A DNA stretch of 64,000 nucleotides. Origin: Streptomyces sp. NBC_01465. Lineage in GTDB: Bacteria; Actinomycetota; Actinomycetes; Streptomycetales; Streptomycetaceae. The notes beneath the pieces were generated by a model. It was given only the letters and a program-made list of their open reading frames with translations, ran no database searches and was not told where the DNA came from. The position numbers and the translations under genes were made by a program. The DNA lies in the NCBI RefSeq assembly GCF_036227325.1, contig NZ_CP109467.1, positions 5,952,001 to 6,016,000 of the forward strand. Direction: 5' to 3'. Positions 15,486 through 25,594 of the stretch are shown in pieces (position 1 is the first letter of the stretch; the number at the start of each line of letters is the position of its first letter).

Positions 15486-16484
15486 ATGGGGCGGGGCAAG
15501 GTCGGCATAGGTATGGCGCTGGTGGTGAGCGCGGTACTCGCGGGAACGAGCGCATGCGGGGGCAACGCGTCGGCCTCGGACGACTCCAAGAACGGGGCCG
15601 CGAAGGGCGGCTCGTCGGCCAAGGCGTCCGTCAGCGCGAAGCCGTCGCCCACGCACCCCACGGGCCCGCCGATGCTGCTGGAGTCGATCGCTCCGCTGGA
15701 CAAGGCGACGGTCGGGGTCGCGATGCCGATCTCGATCGTCTTCACCAACCCGGTGGCCTCCAAGGCGCACGCGAACATCGAGAAGCACCTCAAGGTCTCG
15801 GCCTCGGTGCCCACCCAGGGCGCCTGGCACTGGATGGGCAACCAGCGGGTCGACTGGCGTCCGAAGGAGTACTGGAAGTCCGGCACCAAGGTCCGGATCG
15901 ACGCCGACCTGAAGTACGTCTCCAACGGCAGCGGCCGCTACGGCACCCACGGCTACACGCACTCCTTCACCATCGGCGACGACGTCCGCGCCGACGCCTC
16001 GGTGACGGGCCACACCATGAAGGTGACGCGCAACGGCGCCCCGGTGCGCACCCTCTCCATCAACGCGGGCAGCGCCGAGTACCCGACGTGGAACGGCACC
16101 ATGGCCGTCATCGACAAGCAGGAGAAGGTCCACATGACTTCCTGCAGCGTCGGCATCAGTTGCGACAAGAACAGCGCCAACTACTACAACCTGACCCTTC
16201 CCTGGGACGTTCACCTGACCCAGTCCGGCACCTACGTCCACTACTCCACGGGCGACACCAACCCGGGCTCCGGCAGCGCCCGCGGCTCGCACGGCTGCGT
16301 CCACCTCTCGCTCTCCGACGCGAAGTGGTTCTACGACCAGGTCAAGCAGGGCGACCCGATCACGGTCACCGGCTCGCCGCGTGCCAAGGCCTCCGCCGAC
16401 AACGGTTACGCGTCCTTCAACCTGTCGTGGTCGCAGTGGCTGTCCGGCAGTGCGAGCGGGGAGCAGACCACCGCCACGCTCTAG
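15486..16484 (+). CDS. L,D-transpeptidase lipoprotein (Ig-like plus YkuD domains)
   Basis: A 332 aa periplasmic/wall-facing lipoprotein that would make 3-3 peptidoglycan crosslinks. The signal ends in a lipobox around residue 24 (TSAC). Residues about 55-155 form the bacterial Ig-like domain typical of actinobacterial Ldt enzymes, and about 165-295 the YkuD catalytic domain; the signature HYSTGDTNPGSGSARGSHGC (Cys271, His269) is complete, so it should be active. The ATG at 15486 is preferred because GGAG lies 6 bases upstream; a GTG at 15474 is possible. Confidence 0.95.
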   Translation: MGRGKVGIGMALVVSAVLAGTSACGGNASASDDSKNGAAKGGSSAKASVSAKPSPTHPTGPPMLLESIAPLDKATVGVAMPISIVFTNPVASKAHANIEKHLKVSASVPTQGAWHWMGNQRVDWRPKEYWKSGTKVRIDADLKYVSNGSGRYGTHGYTHSFTIGDDVRADASVTGHTMKVTRNGAPVRTLSINAGSAEYPTWNGTMAVIDKQEKVHMTSCSVGISCDKNSANYYNLTLPWDVHLTQSGTYVHYSTGDTNPGSGSARGSHGCVHLSLSDAKWFYDQVKQGDPITVTGSPRAKASADNGYASFNLSWSQWLSGSASGEQTTATL

Positions 16485-16563
16485 AAGGTCAGTGCTCGAA
16501 GTTGATTGGAACGCGCGAGTTTCGATCAAAGTCTTCCGTGCTCCCGCTCTTTCGTTCCATAGT

Positions 16564-16586
16564 GCTCTCGGCAGTGCACCGAGAGC
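16564..16586. promoter_or_regulatory. Palindrome upstream of the beta-helix gene
   Basis: GCTCTCGG (16564-16571)/CCGAGAGC (16579-16586) with a 7-base spacer, ending 21 bases before the ATG at 16608. A second, looser dyad TTGAT...ATCAA lies at about 16502-16528. Either could be an operator; which protein binds is unknown. Confidence 0.45.
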
Positions 16587-16607
16587 GGACCGAGAGAGCG
16601 GGAGCGT

Positions 16608-18149
16608 ATGTACGGATCGCGCAGGCGGGCCACATCCTTGTCCCTGACGGTGTCCACCACCGTTCTGGCCCTGCTGGCTGCAGCCGCCCCGGCGGTCGCA
16701 ACCTCCCCGCACGCGGGCAGCCGTGACATCCAGTACGTCGACTGCTCGGCGGCCGGCAGCCGCCGGACAGGCTCCGCCGCCGCCCCCTGGCAGACCCTGG
16801 ACCAGGTCAACACCCTTGCCCTGAAGACGGGTTCGCAGATCCTGCTCCGCCGCGGGACCCGCTGCGAGGGCACCCTGGCCCCCCGGGGCACGGGCCGCCC
16901 CGGCGACCCGATGGTGATCGGTGCGTACGGCAGCGGCGCCAAGCCCGTGATCGACGGCAACGGGAACCCCGAGACGCTCCTCCTCAAGAACACCCAGTGG
17001 GTCGAGGCCAGGGACCTGGAGATCACCAACAGCGGCAGCCCCGGTACCAACAAGCGCGGAGTCCGGGTGCAGTTGGAGGACTACGGCACCGGCACCCACT
17101 ACCGCCTCACCGGCCTGGACATCCACGACATCCGCGGCGACGACGCCAAGGGCACGGCCGGATCGGCGGGTATCCTCTTCTCCGTCACCGGTTCGGCGAA
17201 GCCGACGAAGTTCGACGACGTCGTGGTCGCGGAGAACACGGTCTCCTCCGTGGACCGCGAGGGCATCTACTTCGGCTCCACCTGGAACAACCGCCCCGTG
17301 CACGGCGATTACGACCCCAACGGGCCCGCCTACCTGCCGTCCACCCGGGTCGTCGTCCGCTCCAACACCCTCAAGGACCTGGCCGGCGACGGCATCGTCA
17401 TCACCGCCACCGACGGCACACTCGTCGAGCACAACCGCCTCGACGGATTCCAGCGCCGCTCGTCCGGATACAACGCGGGCATGTGGCCGTGGAACGCGGA
17501 CAACACCGTCTTCCAGTACAACGAAGTGTCCGGCGGCGAGACCACCCGCGACGGCATGGCGTACGACGTCGACGAGGGCACCTTCGGGACCGTCTTCCAG
17601 TACAACGTCAGCCACGACAACGCGGGCGGCTTCTTCCTGGTCTGCACCGCGACCGGCACGCTCGGCGACGCGGTCATCCGCTACAACGTCAGCCGCAACG
17701 ACCACTACCGGGGCATCGAGACGTGCTCCGGCTCCTTCGACGGCGTGCGCGCGTACAACAACACCGTCTACGTCGGCGACGGCGTCAGCCAGACCGTCGT
17801 CAACGAGAACACCACGAACAAGCACGGCCTGACGCTGACGAACAACATCGTGGTGAAGGAGGGCGCGGGCACGGCCGGCTTCAGCCTGAAGAGCGGCGGC
17901 GTCACGCTCGCGCACAACACCCTGGTGGGCGTCGCGAACACCCCCGCGAACCCGGGCGGTTCGACGGCGGACCCGCAGCTCACGGACCCGACGGGCCCGC
18001 TCCCGTACGGACTGCGGCTGCGCACCGGGTCACCGGCGGTCGGCGCGGGTGAGGCGGTGGCCGGCAATGTGAGCAGGGATCTGTACGGGAACCCGGTCGG
18101 GAACCCGCCCAACGCCGGTGCGTACGAGGGGCCGGGCGTGGGCGGGTAG
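16608..18149 (+). CDS. Secreted right-handed parallel beta-helix protein (pectate-lyase-like fold)
   Basis: A 513 aa secreted protein with a Sec signal (about residues 1-32, ALLAAAAPAVA). The body shows repeated beta-helix rungs with Asn ladders such as VVAENTVSSVDREGIYFG, VVRSNTLKDLAGDGIVI and VFQYNEVSGG, the pattern of the PbH1 repeats found in polysaccharide lyases and some hydrolases. No specific lyase family signature could be identified by eye. It lies tail-to-tail with a rhamnogalacturonan lyase, so action on a pectic or similar polymer is plausible (inference). Confidence 0.83.
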   Translation: MYGSRRRATSLSLTVSTTVLALLAAAAPAVATSPHAGSRDIQYVDCSAAGSRRTGSAAAPWQTLDQVNTLALKTGSQILLRRGTRCEGTLAPRGTGRPGDPMVIGAYGSGAKPVIDGNGNPETLLLKNTQWVEARDLEITNSGSPGTNKRGVRVQLEDYGTGTHYRLTGLDIHDIRGDDAKGTAGSAGILFSVTGSAKPTKFDDVVVAENTVSSVDREGIYFGSTWNNRPVHGDYDPNGPAYLPSTRVVVRSNTLKDLAGDGIVITATDGTLVEHNRLDGFQRRSSGYNAGMWPWNADNTVFQYNEVSGGETTRDGMAYDVDEGTFGTVFQYNVSHDNAGGFFLVCTATGTLGDAVIRYNVSRNDHYRGIETCSGSFDGVRAYNNTVYVGDGVSQTVVNENTTNKHGLTLTNNIVVKEGAGTAGFSLKSGGVTLAHNTLVGVANTPANPGGSTADPQLTDPTGPLPYGLRLRTGSPAVGAGEAVAGNVSRDLYGNPVGNPPNAGAYEGPGVGG

Positions 18150-18159
18150 ACCCCGGACC

Positions 18160-19836
18160 TCAGGCCAGCAGATCGATCGCGTCGATCGCCGTCCCCGCAC
18201 TGAGATAGGAGGTCGTGCCCGAGCCGCTCGCGACGTAGATCTTCAACGTGTTGTACGCGCTCGTGTCGGTCAGCCAGGCGCTCGCCGGGACGCTGTACGT
18301 GAAGGTGTTGTTGTTGCCCCGATAGGAGCCCACCGTCAGCGACCGCGTGCTCGGCTGCGTCGGCGGGGAGGGGACGGCGGAGGTGTAGGTGTCGTTGACG
18401 ACGATCTGCGGGCGGCCGTTCGCGTACGCGGTCGTCACGCCGATGCGCAGGGTGTGGGCGGCCGCCGCCTGGGCCGCGGTCAGTTTGAAGTAGACGGTGA
18501 TCCCGCTGTTCACGTCCTTCCACAGATAGCAGGGGAAGGACGCGGTCTCCGTGCCGCTGCCGATGACGACGTTGCCGGTCCAGGACGCGGCGCGCGGGTC
18601 GGAGGGGTGTGCGTACGTCATCAGGTCGGCGTTCTTCAGGCCGCCGGGCGAGCCCGTCCAGTCGCCTATGCGCCAGATCGCGGAGGCGTTGGACGGGTCG
18701 TTGGTGGAGGGGACGGCGATGGTGTTGAGGGTGGTCGTGGCGCCCGCCGTGACGGTCACCGACGTGGTGTACACCGCGAGTTCGGACTTGAAGACGGTGA
18801 GCGTGTACGTACCGGGAAGCGCGCCCCCGATCGAGAACCAGCCGTCGGACGCGCGGGCCGAACCCCAGTACTGGGCAGTGGAGTTGGCCAGTCCCACCGT
18901 GTACGGGTAGGCGGTGTCGCGGCCCGTGATGCCGACGCCCGCCACCCGGCCCCGGCCGCTCGCGGCGACGTACCCCGAGAGGCCGAGGCCGTCGGCCCAG
19001 GGGGTGGTGAGGTTGGCGTGCGAGAGGGAGGAGGAGGGGGCGGCGCCGTCGGTGAAGGCGATGACGTAGGGGCCCTGGAGGCCGAAGCGCTGGGCCTCGG
19101 TCTGGTTCTCGCCGTAGTAGAGGATCTCGTACAGGCCGCCGCCGTCCGCGGACTGGTGGCGCAGGAGCGAGCGGTAGAACGGGCCGCCGGAGGCCTTCTC
19201 GTGGTTGGAGCGCACCACGTACAGGCCGACGCTGCCGGTGGTCCAGCCGATCGCGTCGTAGTCGATGACGCGCAGCTTCGAGTAGTGCTTGGAGCGGGTC
19301 TGGCCGTCGGCCTTCGCGAACACGTCGGCCGCTTCGATGGTGCTGGTCGTGTACGTGTAGGAGTCGGGCTCGTCGTTGAGGAACAGGCCGGCCTTCACAC
19401 GCACGATGTAGCGGGTCGCGGAGACGGACGTGTCGGCCTTGTTGGTCCACAGATAGACGTTGTTCTCGCCGCTGCGGGCCGCGTAGTAGTGCTTGAGCGT
19501 GCCGTACGCCACCGAGATCAGGATGGTGGAGCCGGACTGGGTGATGGTCACCGTGGAGGTGCCGAGGCCCGACTCGATGTGGGAGTTCTTGCCGCCGTAG
19601 CCCTGGTACTCGGTGCCCTTGTAAACCAGGGAGGTCAGGTCGCCGTTGGTCTTGCTGACCTTGAAGACGAGGTCGGCGCCGGTCGTGACGACGTAGTTCG
19701 AACCGTCGTCGGTGTAGCCGAACGCGGCCGCGTCCGCCGACGCGGCGAGCGGACCGGCGACGGCCGCGGTCGCCGCGGCAGCGGCGGCGGAGACGAGGAG
19801 GGAGCGGCGTGCGAGGTGTTTCTGCGGCTCGGTCAT
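18160..19836 (-). CDS. Rhamnogalacturonan lyase (polysaccharide lyase family 4)
   Basis: A 558 aa secreted enzyme that would cleave the rhamnogalacturonan-I backbone of pectin by beta-elimination. A Tat-type signal (ARRSLLVSAAAAAATAAVAG) covers about residues 9-35. The PL4 order is visible: a catalytic beta-sandwich (YVVTTGADLVFKVSKTNGDLTSLVYKGTEYQG near the start), a central FnIII-like domain near residues 320-390 (GWFSIGGALPGTYTLTVFK), and a C-terminal CBM-like jelly roll. The ATG at 19836 is chosen because it places the Arg pair at the N-terminus. The nearby beta-helix gene suggests a small pectin-use locus. Confidence 0.88.
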   Translation of the reverse strand: MTEPQKHLARRSLLVSAAAAAATAAVAGPLAASADAAAFGYTDDGSNYVVTTGADLVFKVSKTNGDLTSLVYKGTEYQGYGGKNSHIESGLGTSTVTITQSGSTILISVAYGTLKHYYAARSGENNVYLWTNKADTSVSATRYIVRVKAGLFLNDEPDSYTYTTSTIEAADVFAKADGQTRSKHYSKLRVIDYDAIGWTTGSVGLYVVRSNHEKASGGPFYRSLLRHQSADGGGLYEILYYGENQTEAQRFGLQGPYVIAFTDGAAPSSSLSHANLTTPWADGLGLSGYVAASGRGRVAGVGITGRDTAYPYTVGLANSTAQYWGSARASDGWFSIGGALPGTYTLTVFKSELAVYTTSVTVTAGATTTLNTIAVPSTNDPSNASAIWRIGDWTGSPGGLKNADLMTYAHPSDPRAASWTGNVVIGSGTETASFPCYLWKDVNSGITVYFKLTAAQAAAAHTLRIGVTTAYANGRPQIVVNDTYTSAVPSPPTQPSTRSLTVGSYRGNNNTFTYSVPASAWLTDTSAYNTLKIYVASGSGTTSYLSAGTAIDAIDLLA

Positions 19837-19901
19837 GACCCCTGGTTGCCGCCTGGGGCAAGGAGGTTGCCCCGATCTTCCTGTGAAACCGAGGGGCGGG
19901 C

Positions 19902-20078
19902 TCAGCGGCTCCCGTCCTTCTTCGCCCACCCCAGGGCGTAGAAGACGATTCCGGCGGTGAAGGCTGCGGCGCCGAGGTACTTGGCGTCGTTCCTGGACGA
20001 GTCCAGTTCGGTCAGGAACGTGACGACCGCGGCGACGGCCAGTACGGCGACGACGGTGACGGCGGTGGTGCGTTTCAT
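19902..20078 (-). CDS. Small two-helix membrane protein (58 aa)
   Basis: Read directly from the minus strand: the product begins MKRTTAVTVVAVLAVAAVV and has one hydrophobic segment at about residues 6-22 and a second at about 35-51 (LGAAAFTAGIVFYALGW), ending in a basic tail WAKKDGSR. AGAAAGGG precedes the ATG. It starts 31 bases after the end of the secreted 218 aa gene in the same direction, so the two are probably one transcription unit. Its size and shape are those of immunity or accessory membrane proteins (inference); no homologue is recognised. Confidence 0.7.
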   Translation of the reverse strand: MKRTTAVTVVAVLAVAAVVTFLTELDSSRNDAKYLGAAAFTAGIVFYALGWAKKDGSR

Positions 20079-20109
20079 GGGCGTCGGCCCTTTCTGTCGC
20101 GTCGCGGAT

Positions 20110-20766
20110 CTAGCCGAACGGATTGCAGACGACGCCGCCCACGCCGACGGGGACGCCCACCCAGTAGAGGTAGGTCCAGCCGTTCTGGTGCTGGCAGACC
20201 TGCACCGAGCCGGCGAGGATCGCGAGGGCCGCAGCGACCGCTCCCGCGTACGGGCCGCCGCCCAGCAGGGCCGCGAGCGTGCTGACCCCGGAGCCGGTCC
20301 AGGCGGCGCCCTCGACCTTGTTCGTCAGCCAGGCGTCGAGGCCGACCTCGATCCCGTACCAGTGGGACTTGATGTAGCCGTGCGGGCCGTCGGCGGCGAG
20401 CCGTCCGGCCGCGGCGCCGCTCGTCGCGAAGCCTGCCGGGGTCATCGTCAGGTGGCCGGCCCTGATGTGGTCGTTCAACTGGGCGACGTATCCGAGCAGT
20501 TGACGCAGCATGGGCTTCGACACCTGTGCGAGTACGGCCCTGGGTGCGTCGATGGTGAACCCGCGCCCGGAGTAGGTGACGTAGGGGTTGAGTACGTGCA
20601 ACGGGCTGGATTCCGGCGCGAGTTCACCGGGTGGGATGTCGACGCCCGCGGTGATGGTTGCGGACGCGGGGGTGGCGGCCGCGACCGCCACCGGTGACGT
20701 CGTCAGGAGGAGGCCGGTGACGCAGGCCAGGGCTACGCCACTCGTCCTCAGGAATCTCTTGCGCAT
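20110..20766 (-). CDS. Secreted protein of unknown function, bacteriocin-like features
   Basis: A 218 aa protein with a clear Sec signal (about residues 1-30, ending VAVAA-ATP). After a polar region the middle carries the motif SHWYGIEVGLDAWLTNKVEG, then a Gly/Ala-rich hydrophobic helix (LAALLGGGPYAGAVAAALAILAG), and a C-terminus with two cysteines (VCQHQNGW...VVCNPF) that may form a disulfide. This order, W-x-G-x-E motif, Gly-rich helix and Cys-containing end, reminds me of small exported proteins of Gram-positives, but I cannot name a family. It is followed at once by a 58 aa two-helix membrane protein. A toxin/immunity or other secreted-peptide role is possible but unproven. Confidence 0.65.
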   Translation of the reverse strand: MRKRFLRTSGVALACVTGLLLTTSPVAVAAATPASATITAGVDIPPGELAPESSPLHVLNPYVTYSGRGFTIDAPRAVLAQVSKPMLRQLLGYVAQLNDHIRAGHLTMTPAGFATSGAAAGRLAADGPHGYIKSHWYGIEVGLDAWLTNKVEGAAWTGSGVSTLAALLGGGPYAGAVAAALAILAGSVQVCQHQNGWTYLYWVGVPVGVGGVVCNPFG

Positions 20767-20835
20767 TCACTCAGCGTGGTCGGACACTCCGGGAAAGTCA
20801 CGCATTGCTACCGAGGTGCACCCGAAGGTGTGACA

Positions 20836-22203
<1,368 letters not shown>

Positions 22204-22276
22204 GAGAGGACTCCTATAGGGGTTGGTAGACGCCGTTGTCTGCCGGGTGGTGCAGAGGGACGTGCCTGGTGGCGTG

Positions 22277-22323
22277 CCACGGGGCACCTCGCTCACACAA
22301 CCAGTGTGCGGGGTGCCCCGTGG
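22277..22323 (-). terminator. Hairpin between glyA and sdaA
   Basis: Arms CCACGGGGCACC (22277-22288) and its complement (22312-22323), with an inner CACAC/GTGTG stem (22294-22308). It may end most glyA transcripts or separate expression of glyA and sdaA, since the two genes are 155 bases apart. Confidence 0.65.
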
Positions 22324-22358
22324 ATTCGTACTGGAACGCCAGGTGAAAGCGTACGGAA

Positions 22359-23621
22359 CTACTTCAGGCCGGGGTAAAGCGGGTGCTTGTCGGCCAGGGC
22401 CTTGACCCGTCCCGCCAGGGCGTCCTTGTCGAACGACGGCTTCAGGGTCTCGGCGATGATGTCCGCGACCTCCGTGAAGTCCTCGACGTCGAAGCCGCGG
22501 GTGGCGAGCGCCGGCGTACCGATGCGCAGACCCGAGGTGGTCATCGGGGGGCGGGGGTCGTTCGGGACCGCGTTGCGGTTGACCGTGATGCCGACCTCGT
22601 GGAGACGGTCCTCGGCCTGCTGGCCGTCGAGCTCGGAGTTGCGCAGGTCCACCAGGACCAGGTGCACGTCCGTGCCGCCGGACAGGACCGAGACACCGTG
22701 CTCGGTGACGTCGGCCGCGACCAGGCGCTCGGCCAGGATGCGGGCGCCGTCCAGGGTGCGCTGCTGGCGCTCCTTGAACTCCTCGGTCGCCGCGACCTTG
22801 AAGGAGACCGCCTTGGCCGCGATCACGTGCTCCAGCGGGCCGCCCTGGAAACCGGGGAAGACCGCGGAGTTCAGCTTCTTCGCGAAGTCCTTGTTGCGGG
22901 CCAGGATGATGCCGCCGCGCGGACCGCCGAGGGTCTTGTGCGTGGTGGAGGTGACGACGTCGGCGTACGGGACCGGGTTCGGGTGCAGACCCGCGGCCAC
23001 CAGACCGGCGAAGTGCGCCATGTCGACCCACAGCAGGGCGCCGACCTCGTCCGCGATCCGGCGGAACTCGGCGAAGTCCAGCTGGCGCGGGTACGCCGAC
23101 CAGCCCGCGATGATCACCTTGGGGCTGTTCTCCTTGGCGAGGCGCTCGACCTCGGCCATGTCGACCAGGCCGCCCTCGTCCACGTGGTACGCGACCACGT
23201 TGAACTGCTTGCCGGAGAAGTTGAGGCGCATGCCGTGCGTCAGGTGACCGCCGTGCGCCAGGTCCAGGCCCAGGATCGTGTCGCCGGGCTGGGCGATGGC
23301 GAAGAGCGCGGCCTGGTTGGCGGAGGCGCCCGAGTGCGGCTGGACGTTGGCGTACTCGGCGCCGAAGAGGTCCTTCACACGGTCGATGGCGATCTGCTCG
23401 GCCACGTCGACGTGCTCGCAGCCGCCGTAGTAGCGGCGGCCCGGGTAGCCCTCGGCGTACTTGTTGGTGAGGACGGAGCCCTGGGCCTCCATGACGGCCA
23501 CCGGAGCGAAGTTCTCCGAGGCGATCATCTCCAGCGTGGACTGCTGGCGGTTCAGCTCGGCGTCGACGGCGGCGGCGACGTCCGGGTCGAGCTCGTGGAG
23601 GGAGGAGTTCATAAGCGACAT
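22359..23621 (-). CDS. glyA: Serine hydroxymethyltransferase
   Basis: A 420 aa PLP enzyme that interconverts serine and glycine with tetrahydrofolate. Signatures: IASENFAP near residue 35, [12 protein letters not shown] near 97, and the PLP-lysine motif [14 protein letters not shown] with Lys229. Full-length for the family. It lies 21 bases after gcvH, so it is part of the glycine-riboswitch transcript. An ATG nine bases further in (MNSSL) is an alternative start. Confidence 0.98.
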   Translation of the reverse strand: MSLMNSSLHELDPDVAAAVDAELNRQQSTLEMIASENFAPVAVMEAQGSVLTNKYAEGYPGRRYYGGCEHVDVAEQIAIDRVKDLFGAEYANVQPHSGASANQAALFAIAQPGDTILGLDLAHGGHLTHGMRLNFSGKQFNVVAYHVDEGGLVDMAEVERLAKENSPKVIIAGWSAYPRQLDFAEFRRIADEVGALLWVDMAHFAGLVAAGLHPNPVPYADVVTSTTHKTLGGPRGGIILARNKDFAKKLNSAVFPGFQGGPLEHVIAAKAVSFKVAATEEFKERQQRTLDGARILAERLVAADVTEHGVSVLSGGTDVHLVLVDLRNSELDGQQAEDRLHEVGITVNRNAVPNDPRPPMTTSGLRIGTPALATRGFDVEDFTEVADIIAETLKPSFDKDALAGRVKALADKHPLYPGLK

Positions 23622-23642
23622 GAAGGATTCAGTCCCTAAGAC

Positions 23643-24023
23643 CTAGTTGCCGGCGGTGAGTGCGTCGTACTCGTCGGCGGAGAGCAGGTCGTCCGGCTCG
23701 CCCGTGACACGTACCTTGAACAGCCAACCGCCCTCGAACGGGGCGGAGTTCACCAGCGACGGGTCGTCGACGACGTCCTGGTTCGACTCGGTGACCTCGC
23801 CGGTCACCGGGGCGTACAGGTCGCTGACCGACTTGGTCGACTCCAGCTCGCCGCAGGTCTCGCCCGCGGTCACCGTGTCACCGACCTCGGGGAGCTGGGC
23901 GTAGACGACGTCACCGAGCGCGTTGGCCGCGAACTCCGTGATGCCGACCGTCGCGACGCCGTCCTCGGCGACCGCGAGCCACTCGTGCTCCTTGCTGTAC
24001 CGCAGCTGCTGGGGGTTGCTCAT
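23643..24023 (-). CDS. gcvH: Glycine cleavage system H protein
   Basis: A 126 aa lipoyl carrier of the glycine cleavage complex. The lipoylation site lies in [15 protein letters not shown] (Lys64). The [23 protein letters not shown]-terminus is typical. The partner P protein (gcvP) is not in this window. Confidence 0.98.
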   Translation of the reverse strand: MSNPQQLRYSKEHEWLAVAEDGVATVGITEFAANALGDVVYAQLPEVGDTVTAGETCGELESTKSVSDLYAPVTGEVTESNQDVVDDPSLVNSAPFEGGWLFKVRVTGEPDDLLSADEYDALTAGN

Positions 24024-24090
24024 GACCTGATTCTCCTGGATGCGGGGGAGTGCTGATGAACGGTGGTCTTACGGACTGGAATGGTCTGGG

Positions 24091-25206
24091 TCACTTCTGG
24101 CGCTTGTAGAACGGCAGGGCGACGACCTCGTACGGCTCATGCGTACCGCGGATGTCCACGCCCACGCCCGTCGTGCCCGGCTCGGCGTGTGCCGCGTCCA
24201 CGTACGCGATCGCGATCGGCTTGCCCAGCGTGGGCGAGGGGGCGCCGGAGGTGACCTCGCCGATGACCTGGCCGTCCGCGACCACGGAGAAGCCGGCGCG
24301 CGGGACGCGGCGGCCCTCGGCGATCAGGCCGACCAGCTTGCGCGGCGGGTTGGTCGCGGCGCGCTCGGCGGCGGCCTCCAGGGACGTACGACCGACGAAG
24401 TCGCACTCCTTCTCGAACTTGACGACCCGGCCGAGACCCGCGTCGAACGGGGTCAGCGCGGTGGTCAGCTCGTGTCCGTACAGTGGCATGCCCGCTTCGA
24501 GGCGGAGGGTGTCGCGGCAGGAGAGCCCGGCCGGGACCAGACCGACGTCCTTGCCGGCCTCGGTCAGCGCCTGCCAGAGCTGCTCGGCGTCGGCGGGGGC
24601 CACGAAGAGCTCGAAGCCGTCCTCGCCGGTGTAGCCGGTGCGGGCGATGAGCGCGGGGACACCGGCGACCGTGCCGGGCAGGCCCGCGTAGTACTTCAGC
24701 CCGTCGAGGTCGGCGTCCGTGACGGACTTCAGGATGCCGGGGGACTCGGGGCCCTGGACGGCGATGAGGGCGTAGGCGTCACGGTCGTCCCGTACGACGG
24801 CGTCGAAGCCCGCGGCCCGCTCGGTGATCGCGTCGAGGACGATCTGCGCGTTGCCCGCGTTGGCGACGACCATGTACTCGGTCCCGCCCAGGCGGTAGAC
24901 GATCAGGTCGTCCAGGATCCCGCCGTCCTCCTGGCAGATCATGGTGTAGCGGGCGCGGCCGAGGCCGACGGTCCCGATGTTGCCGACCAGCGCGTAGTTC
25001 AGAAGGTCCACGGCCTGCGGTCCCGTGACCGTGATCTCGCCCATGTGCGACAGGTCGAAGAGCCCGGCGCGCGTACGCACCGCGTTGTGCTCGTCGCGCT
25101 CGCTGGCGTACCGCAGGGGCATGTCCCAGCCCGCGAAGTCGGTCATGGTCGCTCCGAGGCTGCGGTGCAGGGCGTCGAGGGCGGTGAGGCGGGGGGTGGT
25201 GCTCAT
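24091..25206 (-). CDS. gcvT: Glycine cleavage system T protein (aminomethyltransferase)
   Basis: A 371 aa folate-dependent enzyme that takes the methylene group from lipoylated H protein. Motifs: FAGWDMPLRYAS near residue 22, LFDLSHMGEI near 50, ARTGYTGEDGFE near 187, and GLSCRDTLRLEAGMPLYGHEL near 225. The ATG at 25206 has a GGGAG site and follows the tandem glycine riboswitch. First gene of the operon. Confidence 0.98.
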   Translation of the reverse strand: MSTTPRLTALDALHRSLGATMTDFAGWDMPLRYASERDEHNAVRTRAGLFDLSHMGEITVTGPQAVDLLNYALVGNIGTVGLGRARYTMICQEDGGILDDLIVYRLGGTEYMVVANAGNAQIVLDAITERAAGFDAVVRDDRDAYALIAVQGPESPGILKSVTDADLDGLKYYAGLPGTVAGVPALIARTGYTGEDGFELFVAPADAEQLWQALTEAGKDVGLVPAGLSCRDTLRLEAGMPLYGHELTTALTPFDAGLGRVVKFEKECDFVGRTSLEAAAERAATNPPRKLVGLIAEGRRVPRAGFSVVADGQVIGEVTSGAPSPTLGKPIAIAYVDAAHAEPGTTGVGVDIRGTHEPYEVVALPFYKRQK

Positions 25207-25242
25207 CGTTAAGGCTCCCAGGGCATGGCTGGCGAGGACGAT

Positions 25243-25446
25243 TCCTCCCCATCTGTCATCGGAACCTGAGAGGTTCGCCGCGAGCCCGGACTTCCGGACA
25301 CCCGGCTTGCACCTTGGGTGGAGCCGCCGCACAAGGGCGGCTCGCTTTTCAGATCTGCCTCGTCGCGCGCGGTACGGGGCCTGAGAGATTACAAGGGAGG
25401 GACTTGCTCCTTCGGCGCCCCGGTCGGCTGGACCGGGGACTCTCCC
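25243..25446 (-). ncRNA. Tandem glycine riboswitch (gcvT leader)
   Basis: Read on the minus strand, two glycine aptamers in series are recognisable. The first starts GGGAGAGTCC at about 25446, contains GCCGAAGGAGCAA (about 25403-25415) and AATCTCTCAGGC (about 25379-25390). The second contains GGTGCAAGCC (about 25304-25313), then AACCTCTCAGGTTCC (about 25260-25274) and GACAGATGGGGAG (about 25243-25255). It ends 37 bases before the gcvT start codon. Glycine binding is known to switch such genes on. Confidence 0.93.
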
Positions 25447-25594
25447 GCGCGGATTCGAACGGCCTGTATGGAGTTGGCGCGGACATCATCGCACGGCCGC
25501 GAGGGGCGCCACATCGCATGTGTCGCATTACTGTTTCTTTACTCTTCTGCGGGGCAGGGGGAGGGGACGCGGAAACGTGACAGGGGGAGTGGCC

